Origin: Ecdyonurus torrentis
Taxonomy: Eukaryota > Arthropoda > Insecta > Ephemeroptera > Heptageniidae
Reading direction: 5' to 3'
DNA: 64,000 nt
Assembly (NCBI GenBank): GCA_949318235.1
Contig: OX439132.1
Location: 43,588,831-43,652,830, forward strand
Positions within the stretch are counted from its first letter, which is position 1. Each line of letters opens with the position of its first letter. Below, in pieces: positions 25,671 through 39,395 of this stretch. A program made the position numbers and the translations under genes. The notes under the pieces were generated by a model. It searched no databases, was not told the origin of the DNA, and saw nothing but the letters and a program-made list of their open reading frames with translations.

Positions 25671-26881
25671 ACAATAAAATTGAGCATACTGTAGTTTTTT
25701 TTAATTTAAAAGGGAAAAAAAATCTTAAGATAGAGATTGAAATTGATTAAAAATAAAATAAAAATTTTGAGATTATATACATAGCTACATTTGTTCCCCT
25801 TTCAAATCTAGTAATCATAAAATTACTAATAAAAAAAAAATCGTTGTTGAAAATGTGTTACTAATGGACCAATGCAAGGTATAAGAACACGCATGAATTA
25901 AATATCTTGTTAAATTATTTCTGTTTTATTGATGACATTTTGACCACAAGTTTCAAAATTAATACGTAATAATTATGTTACCTCAATACAGCAGCATTGT
26001 TATGGTTAAACAGAAATTATTTTAACTACATTGTGTTGTTATTATACAGTTTTATATAGCACAGTGGCGAAGATGTTAAGCATAATTACTTATGTTATTA
26101 CCAAATTGCAACATTTGTGTTCTTCAATGTAGAAATTATTTTAACTACATTGTTTCGTTATTATACAGTTCTATATAGCACAGTGGCGAAGATGTTAAGC
26201 ATAATTACTTATGTTATTACCAAATTGCAACATTTGTGTTCTTCAATATAGAAATTATTCAATGCAGCATTGATATTTATGTAATTTTTACGTGCATTAA
26301 AAAACACTGACGTGCCATAGTCTGAGAAGAGCTCAGACGACAGTCCAGGAAGCCCGCGAGGAGTTCATTGCCTTTCTACAGCTGTATAACAACCGTAACC
26401 TCTGCCTAGATCATGGTTCTACTTAAGGCGAGTCTGTCATGCCTAGTGTCCGTCTAACAGCAGGCGTAACATACATACGTTCAGATATATATATATACCT
26501 ACATATACAAACATATATGCACTACAACATACTCATATACGAAGACGTTAATTTTCGGTGCCGCGTTTCACTCCATTATGCCACATCTTCGAACACCGTA
26601 CTCAAACACCCTGCTAACAACGACCACTACTGACCAATGTTGTGTGCAGGGACAGAGGTAGGCTCGCTCTCCGAGCTCAGAGACCACTAGCAATGTTCAT
26701 TACTCATTATCATTTACTTATACAGTTAATTCAAGTTCCCAGCTAGATAAATATTTAATATTTACTGTATTTCAAGAAAAAAAGTATTTCATGCACAATA
26801 TCAAATAAAAATATATTTATTTTGTTGTCTTTCCATCAATTTTAATCTGTAAGAACCGTTAGCTGCAAAATTAATTAAAGT

Positions 26882-26918
<37 letters not shown>

Positions 26919-28461
26919 CAATGATTGCAATAAAAACTTAACTCCAGTTCAACAAGTTAGTTATTATTGCAATTTTAGATGAGTATGATATTATTTAGGT
27001 ATAAAAAGTAAAAACAACTGATAAAAATTTAATAACTAATTCATGCATATTATCGCACTGTTTGATAAAATATGAATGAGATGAATTGCTAAAGTAAGAG
27101 ATAGGCACTAATGAACTTTGCCAGTGGCCCTTGAGCTCGGAGAGCGAGCCTACCTCTGCGCCTGCACTCCAAATTTGGCCAGTGACGGTCATGGATCGCA
27201 GGGTGTTTGAGTATGGTGTTCGAAGATCGCGCATAATGGAGTAATAAAGCGGCACCAAAAGTTAACGTCTCCATTTGTGTATGAGCAAGCTTAATTGTTT
27301 GTTCCTGCAGGGGGATGGACACTAGACGTGACAGCCTCGCCACAAAGAAGGACCATGATCTAGACAGAGGTTATCGTTGTGAACCTACATCGGTAAATAG
27401 AGAAGGCACTGAACTCTTCTCGAGCTTCTAGGACCGTCGTTTGAGCTGTTCTCAGACTTTGGAAAGACAATTTATATTTTTTTTAACAAATTTTGCAGCA
27501 ATTCTACTAAATCATTCTCACATATATTAATTGCAATTTTTGTGATGATAAAATTCATTGAATAGTTTCGTTCATAAAAAAATTGAATTCTATTGGCCAA
27601 TGGAAATAACATTTATTTAACTAAAATCTCCATCGGATCGTATTGTATGGCCGTAAGCCAATAGAATTCAATTTTTTATGAAATAAATAAGAGAAAATAC
27701 GAAGATCTTAAAATATATTTTTTATTATTAATATATTTTGTTTACATTTAACTTACTTACTTAGGTTACGTTTAACACACAATGTTTGCTTGTCATGACT
27801 GTTTCTTGGTTTCAAGTGATAGATAATGAACCTTTTATTTATCTTTCGTGTCCATTTGGCGTACCCAGTTAGCTATTTTTTCATTCAAAGTGGTTGTTAT
27901 TTGTTGATTTTTTTAAAACCAAAAATGGCCAAAAAAATGTGTGGCGGAGTGATTCTAAGTATCTGGCACGGAAATAAATTTGTGCAATTGAAATACCACT
28001 GATAGATAGTTTTTTATTTTGTCATAATATAAATATTTATATGCATTTCTCAGAACTCATTATTCCCGGCTCTCGTAATATTAGGAAATTAATCATGTAA
28101 TATTTTATTTTAATGTCTGTTTGAGAAAAAGTTATTCAAATATCATAGAATTTGTCATTCATTACAAACGGGAGTTTTCTTTTGAATAAACGATATATTT
28201 TTTTAAGAATAATTGAACAATCATTAAATCTAGAAGATATGTGTATATAAAATATATATTATTATTATTATTACGAGAACTTTATAATTTATTTAACACA
28301 TTATTAACAATAATAATAAATTAAAATTGATGTAATACAGATACATTGTGATTTAAACTTTTATTCTATTGCCTTATAGTAAACGAAGAAGGAAAAAAAA
28401 AGTAAAAGTGGTTTGATTTATTACAAAGCTTGACGCTTTATAACGAATTTCAAGTGAATAA

Positions 28462-28991
28462 GTTAACACATTTATTTAAAATTTATTACGTTAAGCCATG
28501 AATGAAATTTACATACTCTACTTGCAATCAACAAGGAAAATAAAATGTATAAATTTGTTGGACGCGATAATAAAAATAAATTACATATTAATGAGTTTAG
28601 AATTAGGGCATTGGTGAATCTGCTTTTTATACTAAAATCAATATATTATTTTATGTGTTCAATTATTCAACAGCTATAAAAGATGAAACTTAAATTTTTT
28701 ATAAATAACTGTTTTGACCTCTTTATAATAAATAAGTCAAAAAGTATTTCATTATAATAAAAAAGTATAATAATAATAACGTAGGATTGCATTATATATT
28801 TATTATTTATGTTTAAGCATAATCATATTTGCATATGGTCATATGGATATATATTTGGAAATCATTTCCAATGTTATAAAATACTGCTTCGCTCTCTATG
28901 TCTTCTTATTTTTTGAACTTTTACTTTATTTATCTATTGTTATCATCCAATTTATCAATGTTTTTGTAAATTATTATTGTTACTGCAACTA
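28462..28991. other. AT-rich intergenic sequence
   Basis: Nothing recognisable between the palindrome and the next MITE. Confidence 0.4.
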
Positions 28992-29333
28992 ATAAAGCCA
29001 TAGACCACATAAAATTACATGTGCATATTAATGAATAAACACGAAATGGGATCTTCAAAACTGATGACCATTTTTACCAGAATGTTAATGTAGCCCTACG
29101 AGAGAGCGTGAAAATACTCTAAAGTATGCAATTTAAGTGACTATTCTTTTTTATGACGTCAGAAACATGCAAAAAATTGTATGAAAATGTTGTGCGGGTT
29201 GCATAAATTGACATTTCTGATCACTGCTACGGAGCTACAATTGGAGTTTGAGAGAAACTAAAGTTATTTATGTAAATCCCATAAAATGTTTTGTGATATA
29301 AAAGCTTAGGTTTTCTCTGGTCTATTCCTTTAA
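28992..29333. mobile_element. MITE family 2
   Basis: TAAAGCCATAGACCACATAA to GGTCTATTCCTTTAA, with TTTATGACGTCAGAAACATG inside. The left TTAA has decayed to ATAA. Confidence 0.8.
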
Positions 29334-29502
29334 GTAAATATTGACAACTATAGGAAATAAAATAATTAAATACGTTAATTTATCACGCAAACAAACAAGT
29401 ACACAAAAACATCTCTCGTTCTTACACACATCAGGCAACTTTGTGATTGCCTGTTAGGATATTTAAGAAATTGTCATTATTTCTTTTAATTATTATCTGT
29501 CT

Positions 29503-29655
29503 TTAAAGCCTAGGACAGCCGTCCCTTCTTAGCGATATTCTTAGCGCAGCAATAAGAGTTTGGACTGACTTGTGAGTTAACTTTATGGACGCTATCGCAG
29601 GGGTAAGATAAGAATTGCGCTAAGAAACCACCGCTGTCTTGAGCTTTAGAGCTAC
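29503..29655. mobile_element. Short MITE, AAAGCCTAGGACAGC family
   Basis: TTTAAAGCCTAGGACAGC is mirrored imperfectly by GCTGTCTTGAGCTTTAGA. The interior has TTCTTAGCGCAGCAATAA and GCTATCGCAGGGGTAAGAT. A reverse-orientation relative lies at 39399-39530 in GR-B intron 3. A short (TC)n tract follows at about 29675-29697. Confidence 0.6.
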
Positions 29656-29883
29656 TAAAATCTCAGTTCGATCGTCTCTCTCTCTCTCTCTCTCTCTGTC
29701 ACCAAAATTTAGAAGTTATCTACTGAAAAAACTACAACACAGTGGATTAAAAAGAAAAGATAACAGAAAAAATATATATCGTATGCATTTCTAGCGTAAG
29801 GACAGATGGAGACTCACAGAGCGTATTAATGATAAGAGAACGTGATTTAATTATTATTTGCTCTTGTTATTAACAGTTCAGAA

Positions 29884-32800
29884 ATGACCGTGACAGAGAA
29901 CACATCTCAACAAGTTGTTCCGGTGGTTGACACACTTTATTCAAAACTTCGCATACTCACGCTCTTCAGTAAATTACTAGGCGTATTTCCTCTTTCTAAT
30001 GCACTAAAAAAAGACGGTAGAAATCTTAAATTTAAATGGACAGACAAGGGACATATATGGGATTGTATGATATGCGCGGCAACCATGTATATTTTTATTC
30101 AAAATTGTTCATATCTGCTAGAGAAAACACATACAGACGAAGATGGAACTATTGTTAAAATATGGCTATTATTAACATGTTACATTGTTTCTGCACGAGC
30201 TGTAGTTCAATTTTCATTAGTTCATATTTATGCGATTCGAATGCCAAGATTGATTACAGAGCTAGAGGAATATCATCAGATAATAGGTGTTTCTATAATT
30301 AAACCTTCTAAACGACGAAAATATGCTAATATTTTGACTATGCTATGGACCATCATTGCTTTGATTGCATTACAGCTAGCTTCGATATCATTCTTCAGTC
30401 AACTTAGTAGTGGAGGAATATTCTACGATACGTGGTCACTCTATATTTCATTCATGTTCGCCAATCTATGGAAAGAATTACCTCTTAGCTTGTTTGCTCT
30501 AATTTGCATATATTTAACTGCTAGGTTTCGTGAGATACGTAATGAGATACGGATTGCTAGACAAGCAGGAACAGAGAAGTTGGGAGAGACGCTCAAGTCA
30601 TTACGATTGAAACATGCTGCTCTGGCGAGAATAATCTCGAGTTTACAACGATGTTACGGCACACAACTTGCAGTGAATCTTCTGTTTCTTCTTCTTGATA
30701 CTGTGATCCAACTTTTTGTCTACTTCTCTCTCACTGCGACTAAGAATGTGTACCTTCTCGTCCTTGCAGCCTACTACTTCATATCGTCTGTCATTTTGTT
30801 TGCTATCGTTGACAGATTGGAAAGAACTGTAAGTAAAAAATCAAATGGGTTTTTATCATGAAATGTGCAATGAAAGTGAAACACAATATCGAATTCTTTA
30901 AAAGACATGAAATAAATCATAACTATAATACTAGAAATACCAAAAAAAAAATTAAAAGTATATATAACAGAACTGAAATGTATAATAAGGGTCCTTTCTG
31001 TAGTTGTCTGAATATCTACATAATAAATTGCCTTTAGATATGAGAAAGCAAAATGATTTAATAGCTTTTAAAAAACACAACTAAAATTTTTCCTATTAAA
31101 TAAGCAGTATTACTCAATTGATGAATATATGAATGATGAAACAATTTAAATACAAATTGTAATTTTATACATAAGTGTCGTTTTTTTGTTTTATTTGTAT
31201 GTTGTAAATAGTTTGACTATCATTTCTATATTGTCATTTATGGCAATAACCTAGACTAATGCAGGGACCGGATTTTCAGTTACAAATGTCTGCTTGCGCC
31301 TGCAAGTTTGGTTTGCTCCTCGTACTGAACAACAATTTACTAAATATTTATAAATTTTGGTTCATTCCAGGTATTCAGGTAGATAGGAAATATTTTACAA
31401 ATTGATAATAAGTTGTGCAGCAGGAAAAGTAACTGCTGTTTTTGCAGGCGCAAGCAGACATTTGCAACTGAAAATCCGGTCCCTAAGCATTGGATTGTAT
31501 TATGTATGTTGGATGAAAGAAATGAATAAAAGAAATTTGAATTTGAAACCATGATTATGCTTGCTTACATGTTAAAAATATTACAGAGGTAGTCTTTATA
31601 TTGCGTGTATTTATATGTATGACTCCTAAGTTAAAAAAAAAGAGCACTGAAAGTAAAATTAATATTTAAATTTACATCAAGAGGCTATACATATCATCCG
31701 CCTAGATTTATAACATGACAATTCTAGTTCTACCATCAGTCAATAGTTTGTTGTGCCAAATATTACTTTTTCCATTAAAATTGTTTTTAACAAAGCTTGG
31801 AAAAAATTCAATTAATAAAAATTGAGCCATATTTATACAATAAAATATAGTATACATATAAGGCTATATATTTGTATGTTATTTTCATTTTGCACGTTTT
31901 TGAAGTAGTGTATCATTAAAGCTTGGCTGTCTATAGGGTGTATGCTCATGACGTCATATTTAGTGCGCTTGGACGCCATACTGGAGTAATGAATAACTTT
32001 GCTCAGCATATGATGAACTTTGTTTTTGGCTATTTTTATTGGGGAATCTGCTATTTTTTTGTTATTATTATTTTTCTCCATTACTAATTTAATCTATTAA
32101 TATCATCAATGCTCTTAAAAATAGTTCTTAGTATATTTATACTGACAAAATGAGTTATTTTCCTATGTGTCCCATGTTATTGAGTAATCCAACATTGCGT
32201 TGACGTTACAATAAACCTCTTGCACATCCTTGCGCTTTGTCGCCATGTTTGTGGTGCCTAATGTATTGTCCAGCATAGGGGAAACATCATTTCTCCTAAT
32301 TTTTCTCTTAAAAAGAGTTTATTTCAACTGAACGAAATTTTCTCATATTCTTCAAGCTTATTAGGAGCTAGAAATAAGACTTTGATGGAGGTTTGAAGCT
32401 TCTTTTGCTATTAAAAAAATGAAACTTACTTTTTTCCTATGCTGGCCTATGTATTCCTGGCCAACAAAATGGCGGCTCTTAAATATGAGTGCAACCGGTC
32501 TATAATAAACTTCATTACAAGCTTCTTTTTTTTTTAATATAAAAGATATACAGCATAATGGCTATGTAGGACAGAATTTGTATATAAATAGCAATTTAAA
32601 TTGTATATTTTGTAAGTAAAGTTAATGAAATGTCATATTATAATTCTACATTTTTCAGGGAGAATTCCTAGCTGACGAGATTGCAGCGTTTGACATTGAT
32701 TCGGAATCCAATAAAGTCGTATTTGGCGAGGTAAGTTCAAAACTCAAATATGTTTTTAGCTTCAATCTGATCTTTATTTTTGGTTACAGATTCAACTCTT

Positions 32801-34407
32801 CATGGCTCAGCTTACAGTGCGTCCAATCAAAATCTCAGCGTCTGGATTTTATATTGTTAACAACACGTTGGTCGTCTCGGTGAGTTCTTGATGATTGTTT
32901 ACCCCTCAATCACTCTCAGTATCAGAAATAAGAATAATGAGAAATAAGAACTTTTATTGCCCCAGGCAGTTCATAGAAACATAACGTTGTTACAACAAGC
33001 GTTGGTATAGTCATTATTTACAATTAACATAATAATAAATAAAAATAAATAAACATATTTATTACTACAATAATAAAATATCAATTTTCCCAAGAGTTGT
33101 TTCTTTGTATAATGCCTTACCTGTTATGGCTAGAACCCCCGTGCCAGTGTAATACATTCATCTTGTGTTTTTAATGTGTTTTTATATGTTTATTTATTGA
33201 CGAAGCAGTATTTCTGATACTATGGTGTGAGATCACGTCCAGTGTATAGGCATTTTGCCTTTTTCTCATCACCTGTTGGGTAATTTACATGTTTGTTTTT
33301 ATGTATAATACCTAGACCCAATAAAGAACAATTATTATTATTATTATCAATATATCAGTCTATATCTTTTTACAAACATAATATTGTTTTATGCAAACTT
33401 GATAATTTTAGTGACTAAAATGTTCCAAATTTGAGATTGTGGTAAACAAAATTACATCAATTTCATCAATTTTTAAATTAAGGTCAAAGTATTTGGATAA
33501 AGTATAATATTCTTTATATATTTAAAAAAAATCAGTAGGTTTTAAAATAATGTATTATTATTTCAATTTCGAAGTATTGATGGTAGACTATCTTAAATTT
33601 GTGCTGTAATAGTACTGTAATAGTACTGCAATAGTACTGTAATAGTACTGCAATAGTACTGTAATAGTACTGCAATAGTACTGTAATAGTACTGTAATAG
33701 TGCTGTCAAACTACGGTCTTTTATGTATATCTATTGACTTTTTTTATTTTTTATTTCAAACATAAAAACTATGGATTAATTTTGTTTGCAATTTTCTGTC
33801 TATTACGAATATGATAATAATATGTATAGTACTATTATTTTGCAATCAGTTATTCCCTTATTTTATAATTTTAATAATTATAAAAATATTTTAGTGCATT
33901 CATAATATTCATATTATATTCTCAATAATGCAAACTTAATTTTTGAATTTTAAGTTTCATTTTTTGTTATACCATTTGAAAACTTTTTTTTTTATGAAAG
34001 AGGTTTTATAATTTTATTTTTAAACTTATAATCTCATTGCAAATTTAAATTTATTGAAAACTACCATTTAAAAGAATAAATAAGCTTAAAAATTAATGCA
34101 CAGAAATTATTATTGAAAAAAAGTATAAAAAATAGTTATTTTTCTGTTACGCTCAGCGCAATTCTCAAATAAACTGACTCGCTACAAATCAATATCTTTG
34201 CATACACGTTTAATGGTAGAAATGATAACTGAGAAAGTAAGAACATAATCTTCAACTACGAGATTGAAGCGAGTACATGAGCCAGACAGCTTTGTGTACA
34301 TGTGAGTGAGTCACCACTGCACTGATTGCAATGTACGGAGTGATTGGTTACGTGATTCTTATTATCGTTGTATGGTAATTGTAGACTTTGTCGGTCTTCG
34401 TTGGTTG

Positions 34408-34484
<77 letters not shown>

Positions 34485-35052
34485 CATTCATTCATTCATT
34501 CATTCATTCATTCATTCATTCATTCATTCATTCATTCATTCATTCATTCATTCATTCATTCATTCATTCATTCATTCATTCATTCATTCATTCATTCATT
34601 CATTCATTCATTCATTCATTCATTCATTCATTCATTCATTCATTCATTCATTCATTCATTCATTCATTCATTCATTCATTCATTCATTCATTCATTCATT
34701 CATTCATTCATTCATTCATTCATTCATTCATTCATTCATTCATTCATTCATTCATTCATTCATTCATTCATTCATTCATTCATTCATTCATTCATTCATT
34801 CATTCATTCATTCATTCATTCATTCATTCATTCATTCATTCATTCATACAATCATACAATCAATAATTCAATCAATCAGCCGATAAATCAATGAATATCC
34901 ATCAATCAATTAATAATTTATTGTTTCAGATGATCGGCTCGGTGGCAACATACCTCGTTGTTCTAATCCAGTTTGCACCATACTTCCAAGTCGTCGCAAA
35001 CATCACGGGTCTGTCGGCAGTCTTGGGACCACCCAACATTTGCGAAAAATAA
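29884..35052 (+). CDS. GR-A: gustatory receptor, complete, 409 residues
   Basis: Exons 29884-30828, 32659-32730, 32790-32879 and 34930-35052; all introns are phase 0 with GT-AG ends. This multipass chemoreceptor would sit in the membrane of sensory neurons; insect GRs act as ligand-gated cation channels. The family is shown by the last exons: IQLFMAQLTVRPIKISASGF, then TYLVVLIQF, the GR TYhhhhhQF motif at the seventh helix. Conserved within this array are FPLSNALKKDGRNLKFKW near the N-terminus, LEEYHQIIGVSIIKP before helix 3 and WKELPLSLFALICIYLTARF. The length is normal for GRs (370-450). The start is the first ATG, in GAAATGACC. The ligand is unknown; the RLKHAALARIISSLQRCYG loop is loosely reminiscent of sugar-type GRs. 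Introns hold MITEs, a retro tail and a (TTCA)n tract of about 450 bases. Confidence 0.9.
31262..31486. mobile_element. MITE with CAGGGACCGGATTTTCAG termini
   Basis: Left CAGGGACCGGATTTTCAGTT and ATGTCTGCTTGCGCCTGCAA, mirrored by TTGCAGGCGCAAGCAGACAT and CTGAAAATCCGGTCCCTA. The inverted termini of about 45 bases lie in intron 1 of GR-A. CAGGG-type ends suggest hAT, but no clear target duplication is visible. Confidence 0.75.
31932..32505. mobile_element. Larger CTATAGGGTG-family element
   Basis: TATAGGGTGTATGCTCATGA continues as GAGTAATGAATAACTTTGCT, CAGCATA, like 25365-25670. The right end GTGCAACCGGTCTATA gives only weak inverted termini. Intron 1 of GR-A. Confidence 0.55.
32930..33345. mobile_element. 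Two retroelement 3' tails in GR-A intron 3
   Basis: Minus-oriented tail at about 32935-33010 (TTATTGCCCCAGGCAGTTCA, ACAACAAGCGTTGGT), the reverse of the tail at 58745-58850. A plus-oriented tail at about 33160-33335 ends ACCTAGACCCAATAAAGAAC before an ATT tract. Confidence 0.5.
33601..33712. repeat. 11-bp minisatellite TAATAGTACTG
   Basis: About ten units alternating TAATAGTACTG and CAATAGTACTG. Each holds the palindrome AGTACT. Confidence 0.9.
34409..34860. repeat. (TCAA)n then (CATT)n compound microsatellite
   Basis: About 18 CAAT units change to about 92 CATT units with a short CAATCATA transition at the end. The tract ends about 70 bases before the last coding exon of GR-A. IHSF/INQS open frames are artefacts. 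Confidence 0.95.
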
Positions 35053-35699
35053 ATTGGTAACGAAAAATAAATACAAGAGCTAACAGGAGTGCTCTATAAA
35101 CCTCAAAGTATGTCTACTTTTCATATTTCTACACAGAATTCAACCGACGTATGGCATTATGTTCTGATGTCAAATAATGTGAAAGAGTGCATGCTACGTA
35201 ATTTTATTCAAATTGTTAGTGAATTCGAGTAAGTTAAGTTATAATAACTACGGATATACAGTTATATTTAGTGATATTCTTTAATATCTTCAAACTTTAT
35301 TTATGTTATTATTTAGATATAATTTTCAGAAAATTTAGAATATTATTTCAGAGAAAAAAAATAGTGGAAGTTTATTCAATAAGTAACAAATAATGAAAAA
35401 ACACCCGTCTTATAAATTTTTTGCATTGAAATAGAGTACTTGTAATTATTATGATTTTATGTATGATGAAATTTTATAATATAACCAATAACGTAACGTA
35501 AAATAAGAAGTAAATTTTGTTTGGAATATTATTTTAATCTTTTTAAAGTTCAGATTCAGTGCCGTCACGGAGAGTTTCAAGCGCCTGCAATAAGTAAAGT
35601 TATGCAACCAGTTGCTCCGATGTACCCAACTGGTGGCGGACTTTACAGGGGCTCATCCGTTACACACGTCCAAGATGAAATCTACAATTTGTTTGCTTG
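35053..35699. other. GR-A 3' flank
   Basis: Overlapping AATAAA signals follow the stop codon directly (about 35047-35072), so the 3' untranslated region may be short. Nothing else is recognisable. Confidence 0.45.
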
Positions 35700-36464
<765 letters not shown>

Positions 36465-39346
36465 ATGGAAGTTGTGGAAAACACAATGTCGACCTCAACT
36501 ACCGCGTTACACACCAAAGAGACTGCTTATAGTACTTTTAAATACTTGGCAACGTTCTGCAAAATATTTGGAGCTTTTCCTTTGTTGAATACTTTGAACA
36601 GCGATGGTAAGAAGTTGCAACATAAGTGGCTGCACAAGATACATCTGTGGGATTGCATGCTGTGTATAGTAATCCTGATGATCTTCATCAAATGTCTTTG
36701 TAATACGTTATCGCAGCTGGAGAATGAAACTATGGAAGACATGCACAAAATTGGTATTGCTATATCTTATTTTATTGGTGGGGTACGAGGAATCGTTCAG
36801 TTTATTTTGTTGCATATTTTTGCACCAAAATTACCAAAATTATTTAAGTCTTTAGAAGAATATCACCAAGAAATCGGAGTTGATATCATTAAGCCAGAGA
36901 GAAACTATTTTTTTAGTCAATTTCTGTCAGTAATCCGTATAATATTGATTTTAATAGTTGGAGAAATATTATCATTCATGTTCATCAGCACTTTATACTC
37001 TCCAGATTACTTTCTCTACGGATGGCCTATCATAACGTTATTTATATTTTCCAACTTATGGCAAGAAATGCCAATGAACATATTTGCCAAATTATGTATG
37101 TATTTGACGAAACGTTTTGCTGAGATACGAGATAATCTTGTAGTTGCACGACATGAGAAAGATACGAAAGATGTTTCTGAGACAGTTGAGATGTTGAGAC
37201 TACAACATGCAGCTCTTGCTTCTATCATCACTCAACTGGAGAAATGTTATGGTGTACAATTGGCAATTAACGTTTTCTTTCTCTTAATGGAGATCGTGGT
37301 TCAATTGTACGTGTTCTTCGTGGTCACGCTGTGCAGCAACGTGATGTTAGTGCTGTTATCGCTCTACTACTTTGTCATGGCCGTCATAATCATTGGAATC
37401 ACGGATAGACTGCAGAGAACAGTACGTAAAGCATTAAAGCCCTTTTCAACTTAATTTTTTATCATTTAGAATACTAGATTGATAATTACCATACCTTATT
37501 AGACCATGAATTAGACTCCACCACGTTGATTTTGTAGTTATTTTCATTTATTTTCTTTTTGACGGTTATCTGACGTCACAATGAACCGCTGCCAATCACA
37601 GTCACCGCTTTGGTCACGTAATTACCCCTATCACGACCCCAGCATTACATTGTGCCGTCAGATGCGTGAAATAACCGCTAAAATAAAAATAAATGAAAAT
37701 AACTACAAAATCAACGTATTGGTGTCTAATTCATGGATAATAAGGTATGGTTATTATCAATCTAGTATTCTAAATGATAAAAAAGTAAGTTGACGGGGGC
37801 TTAAAATCACTTGTAATTAGGACCGCGGTAATATATTTTACCATTGTAAAACTCGCACTTAATTTGCAATCTTATTCTTATAAAAAAAACTCGCTGGATT
37901 TAAATGGTAAATAAAATATACTATCGCGGTCCTGTTAGCTTCGAATGCAGTTTTATTTATCACATATATATTTTCTGAGTTAAATTACCTCCAATTAACG
38001 CAGAAAATATGTATATACATTAAAATTTAATCGATGTTTATTTTTTAGAGTGTTATTATGTAAATTTTAATAGCATGACTTATTTTATTTGGAACTTGCT
38101 CAATTGCTCAGCAAAGAGGAAAATGTTCAATTATTATTGTACAAAAAAAAAAAAAAAAAAAAACGTTAGTTCTATTACTGAAAGAAATATAAATATGCAT
38201 TTGTAATATTTGTACATTAACAAAAAATGTAATACTAAATACTTAATTTCTTCAAGAGTAGTATTTAAAATTATTAAAAACAACGGTGATTTTTGTTTAT
38301 AAATTAAAAATAAATCATATTAATTTGTTTTACAGAACTATGCGATCGCTGAAGAAATTTCAGCATTCAAGCTCCGTTCTTCTTCATCAGATTTAAATCT
38401 TCAGGTAACAGTTATATTATAAGTAACATATGTTATACATTTTTTTTTAAAGTTACGTCATGTTTTTAACGTCATTTTATTGTAATCAATATTTATTTGT
38501 AAACGTCATCTTCTGCTGATGAATTTACTTAAATTTAACAAATATAAAATTTAAAGTGCTTTTCAACTCTGAATTTAAATATATTTTTGTAAATTCAAAT
38601 GATTTATCTATTCAGCAGTGGACTGGAAAAGTTTAATTTAGGCACTAACTATAATAACAATAGAGTAAATATATAAAAAAAAATAAGTAATTTAGTTATT
38701 AATTAGTAGTAATTAATATATTTATGTTACTATGAACTGTCACCGTTTTTCTTCTTTTTTGTATCGTTTAGTTTTTATACATTTTTATTATTAGGCCTGA
38801 AATAGAATAAATCTTAACAAATACCATCTTATAAATTTGTAGATAAACCTTTAAATAATTTTAAATTGCAATTTCAAAGAAATCCAAAATGCTTTTATTT
38901 TTTTATAATAAGAGAAAAATATTCATTGAGTTCTATAACAATTTCAGATCCAGCTGTTTTCCTCGCAGCTCACAGCACGTCCTGTCATATTCTCGGCGTC
39001 GGGATATTTCATCGTGAACAACACTCTCGTCGCGTCGGTACGTTTCAAACTTTGATTAATCATGTGTTTGTCTGACGTTAGTCTTTTGTTGTTTCTCCTA
39101 CCAGACATACACAAGGTCACGAACACATTGATCCAACATTCACTTTTCATCGTGTTAATGACTTTTGCTTTCTGTCAGCGAACTTTCATTGCAATCAATG
39201 TGTATTGTGATTAATAATATTTCATACATGTTTTCTTTCTTTTTATAACTTTAAACATCAATAATGTATATTATTATAAATATATTGTTATGATGATAAA
39301 TGAAACAATGAGTCGTATGACGTATTACAGTTGGTTGTGAAATAAT

Positions 39347-39395
<49 letters not shown>

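Larger units (their letters stand above)
21685..28461. repeat. Giant palindrome: arms of about 2.85 kb, spacer 25 bp
   Basis: The left arm (21685-25269) and right arm (25295-28461) are reverse complements: TTATTCACTTGAAATTCG at the left edge against CGAATTTCAAGTGAATAA at the right, and TCAGGCTAT against ATAGCCTGA at the centre. The arms differ by scattered substitutions and small indels. The left arm also has a 734-bp hAT-like insertion (23090-23823), and the right arm a 306-bp MITE (25365-25670). Without these the arms are about 2.84 and 2.86 kb. Each arm contains two opposed copies of the 400-bp repeat also seen at 1600-2000. No coding gene is supported inside. Confidence 0.9.

Noticed and set aside
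21685..28461. Palindrome as an assembly artefact
   Set aside because: Arm divergence and private insertions with readable target sites in each arm make a simple chimeric fold-back read unlikely, although long reads would settle it.
34306..34894. INQS/IHSF repeat frames
   Set aside because: Open in all three phases through a tetranucleotide tract in an intron of GR-A.
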